Positions 24,992 to 32,954 of a DNA stretch of 42,146 nucleotides are shown in pieces. The stretch covers positions 1 to 42,146 of the forward strand of contig NZ_CAPS01000039.1 of the NCBI RefSeq assembly GCF_000333955.1, read 5' to 3'. The notes under the pieces are model-generated. The model had not been told where the DNA came from, did not search any database, and saw only the letters and a list, made by a program, of their open reading frames with translations. This DNA is from Rhodococcus sp. AW25M09. GTDB lineage: Bacteria > Actinomycetota > Actinomycetes > Mycobacteriales > Mycobacteriaceae. Position 1 is the first letter of the stretch, and each line of letters opens with the position of its first letter. The translations under genes were made by a program, and so were the position numbers.

Positions 24992-25549
24992 ATGGCAATT
25001 CTGACCTACAACATGCACGTCTCCCTCGACGGCTACATCGAGGACCCGGCAGGCAGAATCGATTTCTCCGTACCCGACGAGGAGACACATCGATTCTCCA
25101 ATCAGCAGACGGAGTCGACGACGGCCTTTCTCTTCGGGCGCCGCCTGTACGACGTCATGGAGGACTTCTGGACGGATCCGGAACGCGCCGACGGCGATGA
25201 GGTCGAGGCAGAGTTCGCCGAGCTGTACAAGGCCACTCCTCGAATCATCTTCTCCGACACCCTCGACTCCGTGGCCGACGGCTGCCGACTGGTGCGCAGC
25301 CTCGACGCACTCGCTGAGGTGCAACGGCTCAAGCGGGAAACCGAGGGAACGTTGGCCGTGGGCGGGGCCGGTCTGGCCGAGTCGTTGGTCGACGAGATCG
25401 ATCAATTCGAGCTGATCATCCTGCCGACCATCCTCGGTGGTGGGAAGCCGTACTTCCCGGCCGATCGTCGCCTCGAGCTGGTTCTCGAGGAGCAGAAGCG
25501 CTTCGCGCTATCGGGGGCAATGTATCTGCGCTACAGCGTCTCTCACTGA
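24992..25549 (+). CDS. Dihydrofolate reductase-fold protein (RibD C-terminal type)
   Basis: 185-residue member of the DHFR/RibD_C family, NADPH-dependent reductases common as stand-alone proteins in actinobacteria. It shows YNMHVSLDGYIED at the N-terminus, FLFGRRLYDVM, the cofactor loop LAVGGAGLAESLVDEI and LGGGKPYFP. The true substrate is unknown; it is unlikely to be the housekeeping folate enzyme. AAGGAG at 24982-24987 supports ATG 24992. Confidence 0.88.
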   Translation: MAILTYNMHVSLDGYIEDPAGRIDFSVPDEETHRFSNQQTESTTAFLFGRRLYDVMEDFWTDPERADGDEVEAEFAELYKATPRIIFSDTLDSVADGCRLVRSLDALAEVQRLKRETEGTLAVGGAGLAESLVDEIDQFELIILPTILGGGKPYFPADRRLELVLEEQKRFALSGAMYLRYSVSH

Positions 25550-25588
25550 CTTCGGCCGATCGCATCGACTACGGCGCACAATGAACAC

Positions 25589-26824
25589 ATGACTTCCGGA
25601 GATCAGCACGGCTGGTCGACACTGCCGTCGCATCAGTTGTGGCTCGACACCGAATCGTCTCGGCTCCTCGGTTTCGGAACCGTGCTCGAGCACCCGGACG
25701 GCGGCGCGGTGTGGCTGGACGATCGCGGCAACCCCGACCTCGGGCACCCGGCGCTCACGTACGTCACGGCACGAATGGCGCACATCCATTTCCTGGCCTC
25801 GCTTCAGGGGCATCCCGGGTCTCGCAGAAAAGCTGATCGAGTGTTCGACGGGTTGTTGACGACGTTGCGCGACAGCACGAACGGTGGTTGGTTCGAGTCC
25901 AGTGCTGACGCGTCCTCACCCGATGCCGAGAAGACCGCCTACACACATGCTTTTGTGGTGCTGGCTGCCGCGGCTGCCACTGCAGCGGGCCATCCGCGTG
26001 GTCGGTATCTTCTCGGCGAAGCCCTCGACGTCGTGGACACGCGATTCTGGGACGACAATTACGGAATGTGTGCGGACACCTGGAATGCGGACTGGACCGA
26101 ACTCGACGACTACCGCGGCATCAACGCCAATATGCACATGGTCGAAGCGCTGTTCGCTGCTGTCGACGCGGGTGCGCCCACGATCTGGCGTGACCGCGCA
26201 GTACGTATCTGCGACAACGTGATCGGCTGGGCGCAGGAGAACCACCACCGAATCCCGGAACACTTCACCGCCAAGTGGATCCCGCAGCTCGAGTTCAATG
26301 CGGACGACACCGCGAACCAGTTCAAGCCCTACGGGGCGACGGTGGGGCACGGCTTCGAGTGGGCACGACTTCTGGTGCAGGCCAGCCTGGTTACCACCAG
26401 CGCTCAGGGCCACGACTACGTCGAATCTGCGAAGTCTCTGTATCACCGAGCGGCGCAGGACGGCTGGCAGCCCGGGCCGACACCGGGGTTCGTCTACACC
26501 ACCGATTGGACGGGCAAGCCCGTGGTCACCGGACGTCTGCACTGGGTGCTGTGCGAGGCGATCGGCGCGGCCGCGACTCTTGCCCGCCACACCGGAGAAG
26601 ACCGATACGAATCCGACTATCGCGCCTGGTGGGACGTCGCAGCCGAGTACTTCCTCGATCGTGTCGACGGCTCTAGGCATCACGAACTCGACCCTCGGAA
26701 CGTTCCGGCCGCGACGGTGTGGAGCGGCAAGCCCGATCTCTACCACGCCGTCCAGGCCACCTGGATCAGCCGATATGCGCCGAGCTCGAGTATGTTGGCG
26801 GCGCTGCGGGCCGACTCGCGCTGA
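25589..26824 (+). CDS. AGE-family sugar epimerase/isomerase
   Basis: 411-residue (alpha/alpha)6-barrel protein of the N-acylglucosamine 2-epimerase family, which interconverts hexoses such as mannose/fructose/glucose or sulfoquinovose. Landmarks are YTHAFVVLAAAA near residue 118, the NMHMVEALFAA helix, and GHGFEWARLL, the conserved GHxxEWAxLL that carries a catalytic His. The C-terminal YHAVQATWISRYAPSSSM is also family-typical. Overall pattern is nearer to mannose-isomerase/YihS-like members than to renin-binding proteins. No transporter or kinase is adjacent, so its pathway cannot be read from context. Confidence 0.85.
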   Translation: MTSGDQHGWSTLPSHQLWLDTESSRLLGFGTVLEHPDGGAVWLDDRGNPDLGHPALTYVTARMAHIHFLASLQGHPGSRRKADRVFDGLLTTLRDSTNGGWFESSADASSPDAEKTAYTHAFVVLAAAAATAAGHPRGRYLLGEALDVVDTRFWDDNYGMCADTWNADWTELDDYRGINANMHMVEALFAAVDAGAPTIWRDRAVRICDNVIGWAQENHHRIPEHFTAKWIPQLEFNADDTANQFKPYGATVGHGFEWARLLVQASLVTTSAQGHDYVESAKSLYHRAAQDGWQPGPTPGFVYTTDWTGKPVVTGRLHWVLCEAIGAAATLARHTGEDRYESDYRAWWDVAAEYFLDRVDGSRHHELDPRNVPAATVWSGKPDLYHAVQATWISRYAPSSSMLAALRADSR

Positions 26825-26860
26825 GGGCAAGCGTCAAGTCGGGAAAACCATCCGAAAGGT

Positions 26861-28204
26861 ATGTATTGTCGTCTCGTGCTCGAAGGTAGAAGATACGACG
26901 CCATCATCGACGCATCCGTCATCGTCACGGTGGTTGCCCTGGGGGTCGTCGCGGCCGGGCTGCTTCGATCGCCGGAGTCCGCTGTGGCGGAGCGAGATTC
27001 CTCGATCGTGTCCGAGCCGATCGAATATCCGGTGGACATTCCCGGGTGCTCGGAGGTCGAGCCGCCTCCGTCGAGCGAGGGAGAGAGGGTGTCTTGGTCC
27101 TCGCTCGGTGGGTCCTCGCCGTCCTACGACAACCCGGCTTATTCGTGGCTCACCTCGAGCAAAGCCGGTGCCATGTCGGCTGCCGTGCTGGCCGCGCTTC
27201 CCGGCGATGTCACCGTCGAACTGGCCGCCCCATCCCAGTCGCTGACCTTTCAACCTGTCGACGATCTCGGCGGTGCTGCGCCGGACGGTTTCGAGCCCAG
27301 CACCAGCGCGAGAGGTGAATTGGCTCGGGCCGACTCGTCTGCCTACGCGAGCATCGACGTCCGACCGTCGGACACCGGTGTCCCCGCTTGTGTCGCAGGC
27401 GCTCTCGATGCGCGAACCACCGAGCTCGACGGCACCGTCATCGATACCAACGACGGTTGGTATGAGTTCGACGGTAATCGAACTCACTTCCGCTCGGCCA
27501 CCGCGTATCACCCGGACGGGACGCTGGTGACCGCCAATCTCACCACCGACAACACCTCGGCCGAATTCCCTATGGAGACATCCGAATTGGCCCTCGTCGC
27601 CGCACTGCCGGAGCTGAGAGTCACGGTTCTTGCTCCGGTCGGCACTCCCGGTCCACGACAGGACTGCTCCGTCACATCCGACGAGAACGGGACCGTCGCC
27701 GATATTCGGGCCGAGTCCGTCGAGGCGGCGAACGACGCGTTGACGATCACGTGGGAGTCGATACCCGATGCGCCGCCGCTGAACCGACCGATCGGGTCCC
27801 TTGTTCCCGGCTATTACGGTTCCGGGGTGTGCGCCGATCTCGAAGTCGTCGGTACCGATATCGGAATTTCTATCTCCGTGTCCGGAGGAGCGGCACTGCC
27901 GGTGGCCTTGGATCCCTACGACCCCGAGAATGCGTACGGACCCGTCGTCGAGTTCCGAACGCTGCCCGACGGTTCGGTGGTCGAAAGCTACGACGCCGAT
28001 ATCGTCAACAGCATGACGTCCGAGGACGGCACCACACAGTTGGCGCGTTCGGTGACTGTGACGCGACCGTCCGGGGTACAGGTGTCGGTCCGCTCGACGG
28101 TGGACCTCGCCCGCACCCAGTACGCACCGATGGTGTTACCGGAACCGTTACCGTTCGAGATTCTCGACGCGGTGGCCCAGGCCCCGATTGCGCAGTGGCC
28201 ATGA
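26861..28204 (+). CDS. Membrane-anchored secreted protein with internal duplication, unknown function
   Basis: 447 residues. A short basic start is followed by one membrane helix (about 18-38, ASVIVTVVALGVVAAGLL); the rest should be outside the cell. The extracellular part seems duplicated: AAVLAALPGDVTVELAAP in the first half matches LALVAALPELRVTVLAP in the second, each followed by a stretch with cysteines and a PDGT/PDGS turn; a third partial copy may end the protein (FEILDAVAQAP). I do not recognise the family. The start is uncertain (ATG 26861 or GTG 26876). The stop overlaps the next ATG by four bases. Confidence 0.7.
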   Translation: MYCRLVLEGRRYDAIIDASVIVTVVALGVVAAGLLRSPESAVAERDSSIVSEPIEYPVDIPGCSEVEPPPSSEGERVSWSSLGGSSPSYDNPAYSWLTSSKAGAMSAAVLAALPGDVTVELAAPSQSLTFQPVDDLGGAAPDGFEPSTSARGELARADSSAYASIDVRPSDTGVPACVAGALDARTTELDGTVIDTNDGWYEFDGNRTHFRSATAYHPDGTLVTANLTTDNTSAEFPMETSELALVAALPELRVTVLAPVGTPGPRQDCSVTSDENGTVADIRAESVEAANDALTITWESIPDAPPLNRPIGSLVPGYYGSGVCADLEVVGTDIGISISVSGGAALPVALDPYDPENAYGPVVEFRTLPDGSVVESYDADIVNSMTSEDGTTQLARSVTVTRPSGVQVSVRSTVDLARTQYAPMVLPEPLPFEILDAVAQAPIAQWP

Positions 28205-29298
28205 CCGATTCACAGAGAAGATCGACGATTCGCGCGGCGGTGGCGATCGCGGTTGCCGCCGTCTCCGTCGTCGTCGCCGCAGTCGTCGTGGTATCGATGC
28301 AGGACGATCCCGTCGAACAGCCGTCGGGCATCCAGGCGATGACACCGACGTACTCGGAGGAGACGACGGACACGCAGGCGCCGACCGGGCCTATCCTCGA
28401 TCCGACGTGGCGGATCGATGCCGAGACGGTGTATGGACGTGAGTTCGCCGCATTCCGTTCTCCCGCAGCAGATCTACAATACGATTCGAGCGTGACCGGT
28501 GTGATCGACGCCGGTGATGTTCTCGTCACCGCTGTCGGCCTGCCGAATCCGCGCTCCTACTCGGTGGATGCGATCGAGTTCGTGGCCATCGATTCCGACG
28601 ACGGCGGTGTCCGGTGGAAGAAGTCACCCGGGAGCGTCGACGAATGTGCAAGTGTTCCCGTCGGCGATGACATCGTCTGTCTGGATTCGTATTCCGACGT
28701 GGCGTCGATCGTGAGGATCGGCGTGGACGACGGAGAGGTACTGAGAACCCCGATCCCCGAGGACTGGTTTCCGTACGCCATAGAGAGCGACGGGGCATCG
28801 GTGTACCTGCTGGAGGGGAACCCCGAGGACAGTGAATCGGTGCTGCACGGCGGATCGCCGGATGCCCTGGACCGGATGTGGTCGCGGCCGATCACCTCGT
28901 TTGCGGGGTGGGACGGCGTCGACGGCACGCTGATTCACGTCGCCGACGAGCGCGGACTGGTCACTCTCGGCGGTGAGTCGACATTCTTCGACCCCCGCAC
29001 CGGGCAACCACTCGACGGCCTCGAATTGACCTCTGATGGCGTCGTTGTCGACAACAACGGCACCCAGCTGTGGCAACTACGCGACACGTACGCGTCGGAT
29101 GCCACTATCGGTGACACCGTCTACTCCATCGATGGTGAAGCGGTGGTGGCGACCACCGCCGGTGACATCCGATGGCGCTGGCCGCTTGCCGACGGGGCTC
29201 GCGGTTTCACGGAATGGGGTTCGATCGTCCAGACCCGGTCGGGTGTGTACTTTCTCGGAAACGACTCGATGGTTCGCCTCGAATCGGTCCCGACCTGA
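28201..29298 (+). CDS. Membrane-anchored protein with beta-propeller-like (PQQ-type) ectodomain
   Basis: 365 residues: a short cytosolic start, a membrane helix (AAVAIAVAAVSVVVAAVVVV, about 10-31), a Pro/Thr linker, then a repeated beta pattern. Repeats read like PQQ/WD-type blades: VFVAIDSDDGGVRWKK-like (AIDSDDGGVRW), LTLGGESTFFDPRTGQPLDG and YSIDGEAVVATTAGDIRWRW. PQQ-like blades of this type often bind partners or substrates, and no enzyme motif is seen. ATGA overlap with the previous gene implies joint synthesis and probably a shared job at the cell surface. Confidence 0.72.
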   Translation: MTDSQRRSTIRAAVAIAVAAVSVVVAAVVVVSMQDDPVEQPSGIQAMTPTYSEETTDTQAPTGPILDPTWRIDAETVYGREFAAFRSPAADLQYDSSVTGVIDAGDVLVTAVGLPNPRSYSVDAIEFVAIDSDDGGVRWKKSPGSVDECASVPVGDDIVCLDSYSDVASIVRIGVDDGEVLRTPIPEDWFPYAIESDGASVYLLEGNPEDSESVLHGGSPDALDRMWSRPITSFAGWDGVDGTLIHVADERGLVTLGGESTFFDPRTGQPLDGLELTSDGVVVDNNGTQLWQLRDTYASDATIGDTVYSIDGEAVVATTAGDIRWRWPLADGARGFTEWGSIVQTRSGVYFLGNDSMVRLESVPT

Positions 29299-29302
29299 GC
29301 CG

Positions 29303-29614
29303 CTAGTCGCGGTGCGGCGTTCGTTCGCCGGTGCGCGGGTCGACATCGAACAGTTCGTCGGTGTGGTCCGGCGCGTAGACCACCTGCGTGGACTCGCGAG
29401 ACCGACGGCGTGCGCCTTCGCGAACGGCGAAAAAACCGCCGGTGAACAGCACTATGACGGCGACACCTGCGACTATTGCCCAGCCCTCGAAGCCGCCTGC
29501 GATTGCGGCGATCAAGCCACCGATTGCGGCTATTCCGGCGAAGATCATGACGACGGCCAGCATGTTCACGACAGCTCTGGACATGCTGGATGTGGAAGGC
29601 CTTTTCTCGACCAT
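29303..29614 (-). CDS. Small two-helix membrane protein
   Basis: 103 residues with two membrane segments (AVVNMLAVVMIFAGIAAIGGL and WAIVAGVAVIVLFTGGFF) joined by a short glycine loop, then a basic and acidic cytosolic tail (REGARRRSRES; TDELFDVDPRTGERTP). No family recognised with certainty; similar small proteins are common in rhodococci. ATG 29614 is preceded by AAAGGA at good spacing. Its end almost touches the convergent propeller gene. Confidence 0.7.
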   Translation of the reverse strand: MVEKRPSTSSMSRAVVNMLAVVMIFAGIAAIGGLIAAIAGGFEGWAIVAGVAVIVLFTGGFFAVREGARRRSRESTQVVYAPDHTDELFDVDPRTGERTPHRD

Positions 29615-29701
29615 GGGGGTAATTCCTTTCGATCAGCTCCAGCCCGGAGTACCCGAAAGTCGATCGATTAAGCCCTGAAACGGTCAGTGGGCGTCGTCAC
29701 T

Positions 29702-29739
29702 GAGCCTTGCGAGCGAATGATCGAGCCTTGCGAGCGAAT
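29702..29739. repeat. Tandem 21-bp-period direct repeat
   Basis: GAGCCTTGCGAGCGAAT occurs at 29702-29718 and 29723-29739. A weaker third copy (GGGCCTTGCGCGCG) runs into the 3' end of the CGNR gene. The motif is not palindromic, so it is not a plain terminator. Confidence 0.8.
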
Positions 29740-30272
29740 TACTGGGCCTTGCGCGCGCGGTATGCGGCGACGGCCGCGCGGTTCCCGCAGGTGGTACTGC
29801 AGAACCGACGGGACCGATTGCGTGAGAGGTCGAGGACCAACCCGTCGCAGTCCGGATCGGCACAGACGTCCAGGCGGGAGAGCTCGTCGGCGCGGATGAC
29901 ATCGATCATGGCCATGGCGGTCTCGACGACGATGCGCGTCGCGAGTGGACTGTCGTCGGCGACGGCGTGAACGTGCCAGTCGAGGTCTCCGTGGCGCACC
30001 AGTCGAGGCAGAGCCGAGGATTCGGCGAGCAGTCGGTTCACCTCGATCACCGCATCGTCGCGGCTGCTGGTGAGCAGTGACCGCAGGGTCGGCCGGAGGG
30101 CCCGGACGGCGTCGAGCTCGGCATCGTCTCCGTCGAACCGGCCCGAGTAGCCCTGCTCGGAGATGAACTCGGTCAACTGCTCGCGTGTGGTCAACGTGTC
30201 CGGTTCCTCGGCGGTATTGACCAGTGCCACGGCGGACAGAAGCGACAGTTCTGCGTCATGAGCAAAAAGCAT
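29739..30272 (-). CDS. ABATE/CGNR zinc-finger transcriptional regulator
   Basis: 177-residue regulator with the two-part layout of this family. The N-terminal ABATE-type domain (VALVNTAEEPDTLTTREQL) is thought to sense a ligand. The C-terminal CGNR zinc finger has CADPDCDG followed by RRFCSTTCGNRAAVAAYRAR, where the four Cys bind zinc and the CGNR segment precedes a DNA-binding helix. Divergent from the EamA permease gene with only 39 bases between the starts, so control of that exporter is the obvious inference. ATG 30272. Confidence 0.88.
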   Translation of the reverse strand: MLFAHDAELSLLSAVALVNTAEEPDTLTTREQLTEFISEQGYSGRFDGDDAELDAVRALRPTLRSLLTSSRDDAVIEVNRLLAESSALPRLVRHGDLDWHVHAVADDSPLATRIVVETAMAMIDVIRADELSRLDVCADPDCDGLVLDLSRNRSRRFCSTTCGNRAAVAAYRARKAQ

Positions 30273-30273
30273 G

Positions 30274-30303
30274 TTGACACCTTACCAACTCGATATCTAC
30301 TGT
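30274..30303 (+). promoter_or_regulatory. Strong promoter of the EamA gene
   Basis: A perfect TTGACA (30274-30279) and TACTGT (30298-30303) are 18 bases apart. The predicted transcription start, about 30310, is two bases from the ATG, so the mRNA is probably leaderless. The -35 element abuts the start codon of the divergent CGNR gene. Confidence 0.65.
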
Positions 30304-30311
30304 CACATGTC

Positions 30312-31313
30312 ATGACGGCTTACACTCATGACGCGCATGCCGATGGCGCGGTCGCTCACGACGCTGCGGCGCGGTCGCGTCGATTCTCGGGACTTGGTTT
30401 CGCGCTGCTCTCGGCTGCGTCGTTCGGGTTGTCCGGATCATTGGCCAAGGGGCTGCTCGACGCAGGGTGGACGGCCGGAGCAGCGGTGACCGCGCGCATC
30501 GTGCTCGCCGCAGCGGTTCTGTTCGTTCCGTCGATCCTGGCTCTGCGAGGGCGCTGGGTTCTGCTGCGTCAGAACTGGAAGTTGATCGCCGCGTACGGAG
30601 CGTTCGCGGTGGCAGGCTGCCAGCTGGCGTTCTTCAATGCCGTCGGACGCATGGAAGTGGGGGTCGCGCTGCTCATCGAATTCACCTCACCCGTGGCCGT
30701 CATCGGATGGATGTGGTTTCGCCACCAGCAGCGTCCGGGCCGCCTGACTGTGGTCGGTGCACTGTTGGCCGCGATGGGTCTGGTGCTCGTGCTCGACCTG
30801 ATTTCCGGTGCCGACGTCGACACCGTGGGAGTGCTGTGGGCGCTCGGAGCCATGGCCGGGGCGGCCGTCTACTGGGTGCTGTCTGCGGACGAGAGCAACG
30901 GACTTCCGCCGATCGTGCTCGCCGGCGGTGGACTGCTCGCGGGTGGGCTCATCCTGCTGCTCGCCGGACTCGTCGGCATCGTGCCGTTCGCGGCCCCGCT
31001 CACCGACGTCACCTTCGTCGACGCCGTCGTGCCGTGGTGGGTTCCGATCATCGGGCTCGGAGTGGTCACGGCCGCGCTGGCGTACGTCCTCGGCATTGCC
31101 GCGGGGCGACGCCTGGGTTCGAGGTTGGCCTCGTTCATGGGATTGATGGAAGTTGTTGCGGCACTGGTGTTCGCGTGGCTACTGCTCGGCCAGGCACCGG
31201 CCCCGATCCAACTCGCCGGTGGCGTACTGATTCTGCTCGGCGTCGTCGTCGTCAAATCCGGAGAACACTCCACCGCGCACGAGCCCGTGGAGCCGCTGCA
31301 GAGCAGGCCCTGA
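30312..31313 (+). CDS. EamA/DMT-superfamily permease
   Basis: 333-residue integral membrane protein with about ten helices in two EamA repeats. The first begins FGLSGSLAKGLLDAGW, the second includes WALGAMAGAAVYWVLSADE and ends LGQAPAPIQLAGGVLILLGV. These transporters often export amino acids or metabolites; the substrate cannot be predicted. ATG 30312 is chosen because the promoter ends just before it; the longer frame from 30258 would overlap the CGNR start. Lack of a ribosome-binding site fits a leaderless mRNA. Confidence 0.88.
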   Translation: MTAYTHDAHADGAVAHDAAARSRRFSGLGFALLSAASFGLSGSLAKGLLDAGWTAGAAVTARIVLAAAVLFVPSILALRGRWVLLRQNWKLIAAYGAFAVAGCQLAFFNAVGRMEVGVALLIEFTSPVAVIGWMWFRHQQRPGRLTVVGALLAAMGLVLVLDLISGADVDTVGVLWALGAMAGAAVYWVLSADESNGLPPIVLAGGGLLAGGLILLLAGLVGIVPFAAPLTDVTFVDAVVPWWVPIIGLGVVTAALAYVLGIAAGRRLGSRLASFMGLMEVVAALVFAWLLLGQAPAPIQLAGGVLILLGVVVVKSGEHSTAHEPVEPLQSRP

Positions 31314-31338
31314 GCGAAGTACGTCCTGTAATTCCAGC

Positions 31339-31983
31339 TCAGCCGTCGACGCGGCCGAACACCACCGCGGCCAGAATGGTGTGGGCGCTGGCGATCACGG
31401 AGTCGAGTGGTTCGCGTTCGGGGGAGAGGAGCCACTGTTGGGCGATGGTGAGCACTGCGCCCACCAGCCCCATTGCGAGCGTCCGACGGTTGGGCCCGGC
31501 CAGACCCCGGCTGGAACCGACGGCCTCGGCCACCTGCAATACCGTGGCGGAGAACGAGGTCGTCGTCTTGCGGTACAGCGCGTCGACGACAGGGGAGACG
31601 CCCAAGATTTCGACGAATGCGATGCGGGCGGACTTGGGCTGCTCGGCAACGAAGGTGAAGAAGCCGGTGAGCGCTCCTCGGAGAACCTGTTCGCTCGAGT
31701 CGGTCTCGCCGGCGGCACCTGCGAGGATCTCCTCCCGCATCGCGTCGGTGGCGCGGGCGTAGGTCGCCATCAGCAAGTCCTCGCTGTTGGTGAACGACTC
31801 GTAGAAATAGCGCTTGGTCAGTCCGGCCTCGGCGCACACCCGCTCCACAGTGGCCGTCCGGTATCCGGTGGTGCCGAACACTTCGACAGCGGCGTCGAGC
31901 AGGCGCGTTCGACGTTCCTGCTGTCGCTGCTGCGGGGGCGCACCGCGATAGGTACGACCGACTTCACTGTGATTGGTAGTCAC
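31339..31983 (-). CDS. TetR-family transcriptional repressor
   Basis: 214 residues with an N-terminal helix-turn-helix (LLDAAVEVFGTTGYRTATVE; AEAGLTKRYFYESFTN) and an alpha-helical ligand-binding C-terminal domain. Divergent from the SDR-monooxygenase pair, so it most likely represses that pair and itself, as EthR does for the EthA monooxygenase in mycobacteria. GTG 31983 gives a normal TetR length; longer frames would read through the SDR gene. A small inverted repeat CTGTGA-N7-TCACAG (31967-31985) overlaps the start. Confidence 0.87.
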   Translation of the reverse strand: MTTNHSEVGRTYRGAPPQQRQQERRTRLLDAAVEVFGTTGYRTATVERVCAEAGLTKRYFYESFTNSEDLLMATYARATDAMREEILAGAAGETDSSEQVLRGALTGFFTFVAEQPKSARIAFVEILGVSPVVDALYRKTTTSFSATVLQVAEAVGSSRGLAGPNRRTLAMGLVGAVLTIAQQWLLSPEREPLDSVIASAHTILAAVVFGRVDG

Positions 31984-32056
31984 AGGAAGATCTTGACACC
32001 GCTCGGTATCAGATGCAAAGTGTTCGCAAGCAAGCATTTCGATCGAGGGGGAGTAG
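31984..32056. promoter_or_regulatory. TetR/SDR divergent control region
   Basis: 73 bases between two divergent genes. A TTGACA at 31993-31998 with a poor -10 (CAAAGT, 32016-32021) may serve the SDR operon. A TetR operator is expected here, but no perfect palindrome stands out. Confidence 0.4.
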
Positions 32057-32923
32057 ATGGCGGCGTCGACGCTACGAAACAAGGTCGTTCTGATCACCGG
32101 AGCAGCCAGAGGGATCGGTGCCGAGACGGCGCGGGCGCTGGCGGGGCGAGGCGCTCGACTCGTCCTGGTCGACGTCGACGAAGCCCCGCTCCGTGAGTTG
32201 GAAACCCAGCTGAAAGCCGTCGCGTTCGTTGCCGACGTCCGGAATCTGGACGAGATGCAGCGCGCCGTCGACGGCGGAATCGAGGCGTACGGGGGCATCG
32301 ATCTGGTGCTCGCCAATGCGGGAATCGCCAGCTACGGCTCGATCATGCAGGTCGATCCGGCAACGTTCCAGCGCGTCATGGACATCAATGTGATGGGTGT
32401 GTTCAACACCGTTCGAGCTGCGTTGCCGTCGCTGATCGAACGGAACGGTTATATCCTCGTCGTCTCGTCACTCGCGGCGTTCACCCCGTGCCCCGGCTTG
32501 GCTTCGTACAACGCCAGCAAGGCCGCGGCCGAACATTTCGCGAACGCGCTTCGCCTCGAGGTCAACTACCGGGGAGTCGACGTGGGATCTGCGCACATGG
32601 CGTGGATCGACACCCCGATGGTGCAGGACGCCAAATCCGATCTCACTGCATTCCAGGATCTGCTCGCGGTACTACCGGGCCCGCTGGGCAAGACGATGAC
32701 CGTCGAGCAGTGCGTCGACGCGTTCGTCGACGGCCTGGCCAAGCGCAAGCGCCGTGTCTACGTGCCGCGGTGGGTTGGCGCAGCCTCCTGGTTCAAGGCC
32801 GTCATCACCTCACGGATCGGCGATCGCAGCATGCTCGAGCACGTGCCGACGATCCTGCCCAAGATGGACCAAGAAGTAGCGCGCCTCGGTAGATCCGAGA
32901 GCGCTCGCAACAAGACCAGCTGA
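32057..32923 (+). CDS. Short-chain dehydrogenase/reductase
   Basis: Classical SDR of 288 residues: cofactor loop TGAARGIG near residues 14-21, NAG in LANAGIASYG, catalytic Ser region VVSSLAAF and YNASK (Tyr/Lys pair). The Asp in LVDVDEAPL after beta-2 suggests NAD preference. The C-terminal extension (VYVPRWVGAASWFKAV) resembles SDRs linked to Baeyer-Villiger monooxygenases in mycobacteria and rhodococci. GGGGGAG at 32046-32052 supports ATG 32057. Lies 31 bases before the monooxygenase gene, so the two are likely cotranscribed. Confidence 0.9.
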   Translation: MAASTLRNKVVLITGAARGIGAETARALAGRGARLVLVDVDEAPLRELETQLKAVAFVADVRNLDEMQRAVDGGIEAYGGIDLVLANAGIASYGSIMQVDPATFQRVMDINVMGVFNTVRAALPSLIERNGYILVVSSLAAFTPCPGLASYNASKAAAEHFANALRLEVNYRGVDVGSAHMAWIDTPMVQDAKSDLTAFQDLLAVLPGPLGKTMTVEQCVDAFVDGLAKRKRRVYVPRWVGAASWFKAVITSRIGDRSMLEHVPTILPKMDQEVARLGRSESARNKTS

Positions 32924-32954
32924 CCCCCCCCACACCGAAGGAATCGTTGCCGAT

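Noticed and set aside
31967..31985. CTGTGA-N7-TCACAG as a TetR operator
   Set aside because: It overlaps the TetR start codon and its first codons, and short arms of this size are common; kept only as a note.
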